16,987 bases of DNA from an uncultured Paracoccaceae bacterium (lineage in GTDB: Bacteria > Pseudomonadota > Alphaproteobacteria > Rhodobacterales > Rhodobacteraceae): assembly GCA_937927885.1 (NCBI GenBank), contig CALEZJ010000425.1, positions 1 to 16,987 of the forward strand, given 5' to 3'. Shown here one piece after another: positions 14,671 through 16,987 of the stretch. Within the stretch, counting starts at the first letter, position 1, and each line of letters starts with the position of its first letter. The notes below the pieces were generated by a model. That model was not told where the DNA came from. It saw only the letters and a program-made list of their open reading frames with translations, and did not search any database. The translations under genes were made by a program, and so were the position numbers.

Positions 14671-15345
14671 TCAGCCGATACCGAACAGGTCCGGCCGGTC
14701 GCGCAAAAGCCGGTCCAGCGCGCCGAGGACATTGGTGACATGCGCGCGCAGGAGATGCTCGGCCCGGTCCGGGTCACGGTCGGCGATAGCCGAAAGGATC
14801 GCGGCATGTTCATCGACCACCAACGCCAGCTTGCCAGGTTCAGGCACCTGCAGGGCACGGATCCGGTCAAGGTGCGCCTTGCGAGCGTGGATCACAGCCC
14901 AGATGGGCGCCATCCCGGCCAGATCGAACAGGCTTTTGTGAAAGCGGTCATCCACCGGGACCGAGGCGAAATAATCCTGCGTTTGCAGGATGGTGCGGTG
15001 TTCGGCAATGATGGCACGAGGCAGGGACAGGTCCGGCGGCGGCCCGATGGACAGGCGGCGTACCACGGCGGCTTCGAGGTTCTCGCGCAGAAACTGCGCC
15101 TGCCGCACGGCGTCGGGGTCGATCCGCGCGACCTTGGTGGTGTGCTGGGGTGCGATCACCACAAGGCCGTGGTCGGCCAGCCGCAACAGGGCCTCGCGGA
15201 TCGGGGTGCGGCTGGTGCCGAAGTGCTGGCCAAGGTCCTTTTCCGACACGGTCTCGCCCGGCGCCATGCGCAGCGTGACGATCTGCGCGCGCAGGTCGTC
15301 ATAGATGTCATCGGCAAGAGAACGGCGGCGGCGGGATAACAGCAT
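14671..15345 (-). CDS. GntR-family regulator, FadR subfamily (FCD domain)
   Basis: 224 residues. The N-terminal winged helix is at about 8-75 (SLADDIYDDLRAQIVTLRMAPGE, then SEKDLGQHFGTSRTPIREALLRLADHGLV). The C-terminal all-helical FCD domain shows the usual metal-ligand set: D and H in VDDRFHKSL, H in DEHAAIL, H in LRAHVTNV. I placed the start at 15345 (MLLSRRRRSL); a longer open frame would run 97 residues into the divergent dehydratase and is not credible. Divergence from the sugar-acid dehydratase at 15460 suggests it controls that gene in response to a sugar acid or carboxylate. It is convergent with the transporter operon. Confidence 0.92.
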   Translation of the reverse strand: MLLSRRRRSLADDIYDDLRAQIVTLRMAPGETVSEKDLGQHFGTSRTPIREALLRLADHGLVVIAPQHTTKVARIDPDAVRQAQFLRENLEAAVVRRLSIGPPPDLSLPRAIIAEHRTILQTQDYFASVPVDDRFHKSLFDLAGMAPIWAVIHARKAHLDRIRALQVPEPGKLALVVDEHAAILSAIADRDPDRAEHLLRAHVTNVLGALDRLLRDRPDLFGIG

Positions 15346-15420
15346 CAGGGCCTCGGGGCGATTTGGTGGCAGGATAGCGATTTTGGCCCGGAGTGAAATA
15401 TGAGCTTGGCTACGATACAC

Positions 15421-15430
15421 TAATATATTA
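15421..15430. promoter_or_regulatory. AT-rich palindrome in the GntR-dehydratase intergenic region
   Basis: TAATATATTA, a perfect 10-bp palindrome in the most AT-rich part of the 114-bp divergent gap, 30 bp before the dehydratase start. It is a candidate -10 element or regulator site. No convincing -35 pairs with it. Confidence 0.3.
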
Positions 15431-15459
15431 CCAAGGGATGCACCCTGCCGGAGCCTGAG

Positions 15460-16987
15460 ATGACGAAGACCCCCGAAACCCTGCGATCCGCCCGCTGGTT
15501 CGCGCCGGATGATTTGCGCAGCTTTGGCCATCGCTCGCGCCTGATGCAACTGGGCTATTCCGAGGCCGATTTCATGGGAAAACCGGTGATCGGCATCCTG
15601 AACACCTGGTCGGAACTGAATTCCTGCCACGCCCATTTCCGCGAGAGGGCGCAGGATGTGAAGCGCGGTGTGTTGCAGGCGGGGGGATTCCCGGTGGAAC
15701 TGCCTTCGCTCAGCGTCGACGAGAGTTTCACCAAACCGACCTCGATGCTCTATCGCAACATGCTGGCGATGGAGACAGAAGAGATGATCCGCTCACACCC
15801 CCTTGACGGCGTGGTGCTGATGGGCGGTTGCGACAAGACCACGCCGGGGCTGGTGATGGGAGCGCTGAGTGCCGGGGTGCCGATGATCTATCTGCCCGCC
15901 GGGCCGATGCTGCGCGGCAATTACGCCGGGCAGAAACTGGGCTCGGGCTCGGATGCGTGGAAATACTGGGATGAACGGCGCGCGGGCAACATCAGCGCGG
16001 CGGAATGGCAGGGGTTGCAGGGGGGCATCGCACGCTCGGCCGGGGTCTGCATGACGATGGGCACGGCCAGCACGATGACGGCGATTGCCGATGCGATGGG
16101 GCTGACGTTGCCGGGGGCCTCGTCCGTGCCGGCGGTGGACAGCGGGCATCAGCGGATGGCGGCAGATTGCGGGCGCCGCGTGGTGGAGATGGTCTGGGAG
16201 GATTTGACGCCTGACCACATCGTGACCGAATCCTCGGTGCGCAACGCCGCCGTGGTGGCGATGGCGACGGGCTGTTCCACCAATGCCGTGGTGCATCTGA
16301 TCGCCATGGCGCGCCGGGCGGGTGTCACCCTGATGCTGGATGATCTGGACGCGCTTGGCCGCGTCACCCCGCTGATCGCCAATGTCCGGCCGGCGGGCAA
16401 GGATTACCTGATGGAGGATTTCTTTTACGCCGGCGGCCTGCGCGCGCTGATGGCGCAATTGGGCGACCGGCTGGACCTGTCGGCGATGACGGTGACGGGC
16501 CGCACGATGGGCGAGAATCTGCAAGGCGCAAAGGTTTACAACGACGACGTGATCCGGCCCCTGTCGAACCCGGTTTATGCCGAAGGGTCGCTGGCCGTTC
16601 TGCGCGGCAATCTGTGTCCCGACGGCGCGGTGATCAAACCGGCCGCCTGCGATCCCCGGTTTCATGTCCATCAAGGCCCGGCGCTGGTCTTTGACAGCTA
16701 CGCCGACATGAAGGCCGCGATCGATGATGAAACGCTGGAGGTGACGCCCGATAATGTGCTGGTGCGGCGCAACGCCGGGCCGCTGGGCGGGCCGGGGTTT
16801 CCCGAATGGGGGATGCTGCCGATCCCGAAGGCGCTGATCAAACAGGGCCACCGCGACATGCTGCGGATCTCCGACGCGCGGATGTCGGGCACCTCTTACG
16901 GCGCCTGCGTGCTGCATGTGGCGCCGGAATCCTTTGTCGGCGGGCCGCTGGCCCTGCTGCGGACGGGCGACATCGTGCGTCTGGACT
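15460..16987 (+). CDS. IlvD/Edd-family sugar-acid dehydratase, probably L-arabinonate dehydratase (3' end outside window)
   Basis: 509 codons are visible of about 575-580 expected; the gene runs off the window. It would dehydrate a sugar acid (aldonate) to a 2-keto-3-deoxy acid using an Fe-S cluster and Mg2+. The cluster cysteines are C56 (SELNSCHAHF), C124 (GGCDKTTPG) and C197 (GVCMTMGTAS), with spacing matching characterised L-arabinonate dehydratase (as I recall, 59/127/200). The catalytic serine region SDARMSGTSYG is near 470-481. The SAWFAPDD-like start (ARWFAPDDLRSFGHRSR) is typical of arabinonate-type rather than branched-chain IlvD proteins. The ATG at 15460 gives the expected N-terminus. 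Substrate could also be another pentonate or hexonate. Confidence 0.9.
   Translation, partial: MTKTPETLRSARWFAPDDLRSFGHRSRLMQLGYSEADFMGKPVIGILNTWSELNSCHAHFRERAQDVKRGVLQAGGFPVELPSLSVDESFTKPTSMLYRNMLAMETEEMIRSHPLDGVVLMGGCDKTTPGLVMGALSAGVPMIYLPAGPMLRGNYAGQKLGSGSDAWKYWDERRAGNISAAEWQGLQGGIARSAGVCMTMGTASTMTAIADAMGLTLPGASSVPAVDSGHQRMAADCGRRVVEMVWEDLTPDHIVTESSVRNAAVVAMATGCSTNAVVHLIAMARRAGVTLMLDDLDALGRVTPLIANVRPAGKDYLMEDFFYAGGLRALMAQLGDRLDLSAMTVTGRTMGENLQGAKVYNDDVIRPLSNPVYAEGSLAVLRGNLCPDGAVIKPAACDPRFHVHQGPALVFDSYADMKAAIDDETLEVTPDNVLVRRNAGPLGGPGFPEWGMLPIPKALIKQGHRDMLRISDARMSGTSYGACVLHVAPESFVGGPLALLRTGDIVRLD

Noticed and set aside
15346..15636. 97-residue N-terminal extension of the GntR regulator
   Set aside because: It would overlap the dehydratase coding start and lacks similarity to the GntR N-terminus, which begins naturally at 15345.
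15793..16917. 374-codon minus-strand frame opposite the dehydratase
   Set aside because: A His/Arg/Gln-rich shadow frame with no motif; the plus strand carries the three cluster cysteines and continuous IlvD/Edd similarity.
1..16987. CRISPR array, tRNA or rRNA genes
   Set aside because: No regularly spaced direct repeats of 23-40 bp, no tRNA-like cloverleaf with a TTCGAATC-type arm in suitable context, and no rRNA-like stretches were seen.

Overview
The window is GC-rich DNA that looks like an extrachromosomal replicon (plasmid or chromid) of an alphaproteobacterium, most likely Rhodobacteraceae. The main reason is the replication module at about 2.1-5.7 kb. It holds a small initiator with a DnaA-N-like C-terminus, divergent from a parAB pair, and four perfect copies of one 16-bp palindrome. 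That arrangement matches the 'DnaA-like' plasmid class known from this family. The assignment comes from reading the sequence; no database search was possible.

Layout. (1) 1-1964: an IclR-family regulator and a convergent FAD-dependent aromatic monooxygenase of the NicC/salicylate-hydroxylase type, overlapping by 25 bp at their 3' ends. (2) 2095-5692: the replicase on the minus strand, a 530-bp non-coding region with G/C-tract and palindromic elements (candidate origin and par promoter), then parA and parB on the plus strand. The palindrome TGTCCCCGCGGGGACA lies upstream of parA, inside parA, inside parB and just after parB. (3) 5693-6199: no recognisable gene, but several inverted and direct repeats. 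(4) 6200-14529: a peptide or amino-acid-derivative uptake locus. An M19-type dipeptidase and an XRE-cupin regulator run leftward. A six-gene transporter operon runs rightward: family 5 binding protein, two permeases, a second M19-type dipeptidase and two ATPases. Several of these genes overlap by 4 nt, which implies translational coupling. (5) 14671-16987: a GntR/FadR-type regulator divergent from an IlvD/Edd dehydratase, probably L-arabinonate dehydratase, which runs off the window.

Working together: the locus at 6.2-14.5 kb would import an oligopeptide-like compound and hydrolyse it in the cytoplasm, under a cupin regulator that probably senses the substrate or a product. The first ATPase is broken as given: about 17 nt carrying the whole Walker B stretch are missing and the frame shifts. 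The transporter is therefore disabled, or relies on the second ATPase alone, or the read is wrong here. Both dipeptidases lack the HxD motif and the bridging glutamate of classical renal dipeptidases but keep the second histidine pair, so they belong to a divergent subfamily with an uncertain reaction. The two ends add aromatic-acid and sugar-acid catabolism, typical cargo of such replicons.

I found no CRISPR array, tRNA, rRNA or intact insertion sequence. The best leads are the parS-like sites embedded in frame in both partition genes, the Walker B deletion, and the metal-ligand-depleted dipeptidase pair.
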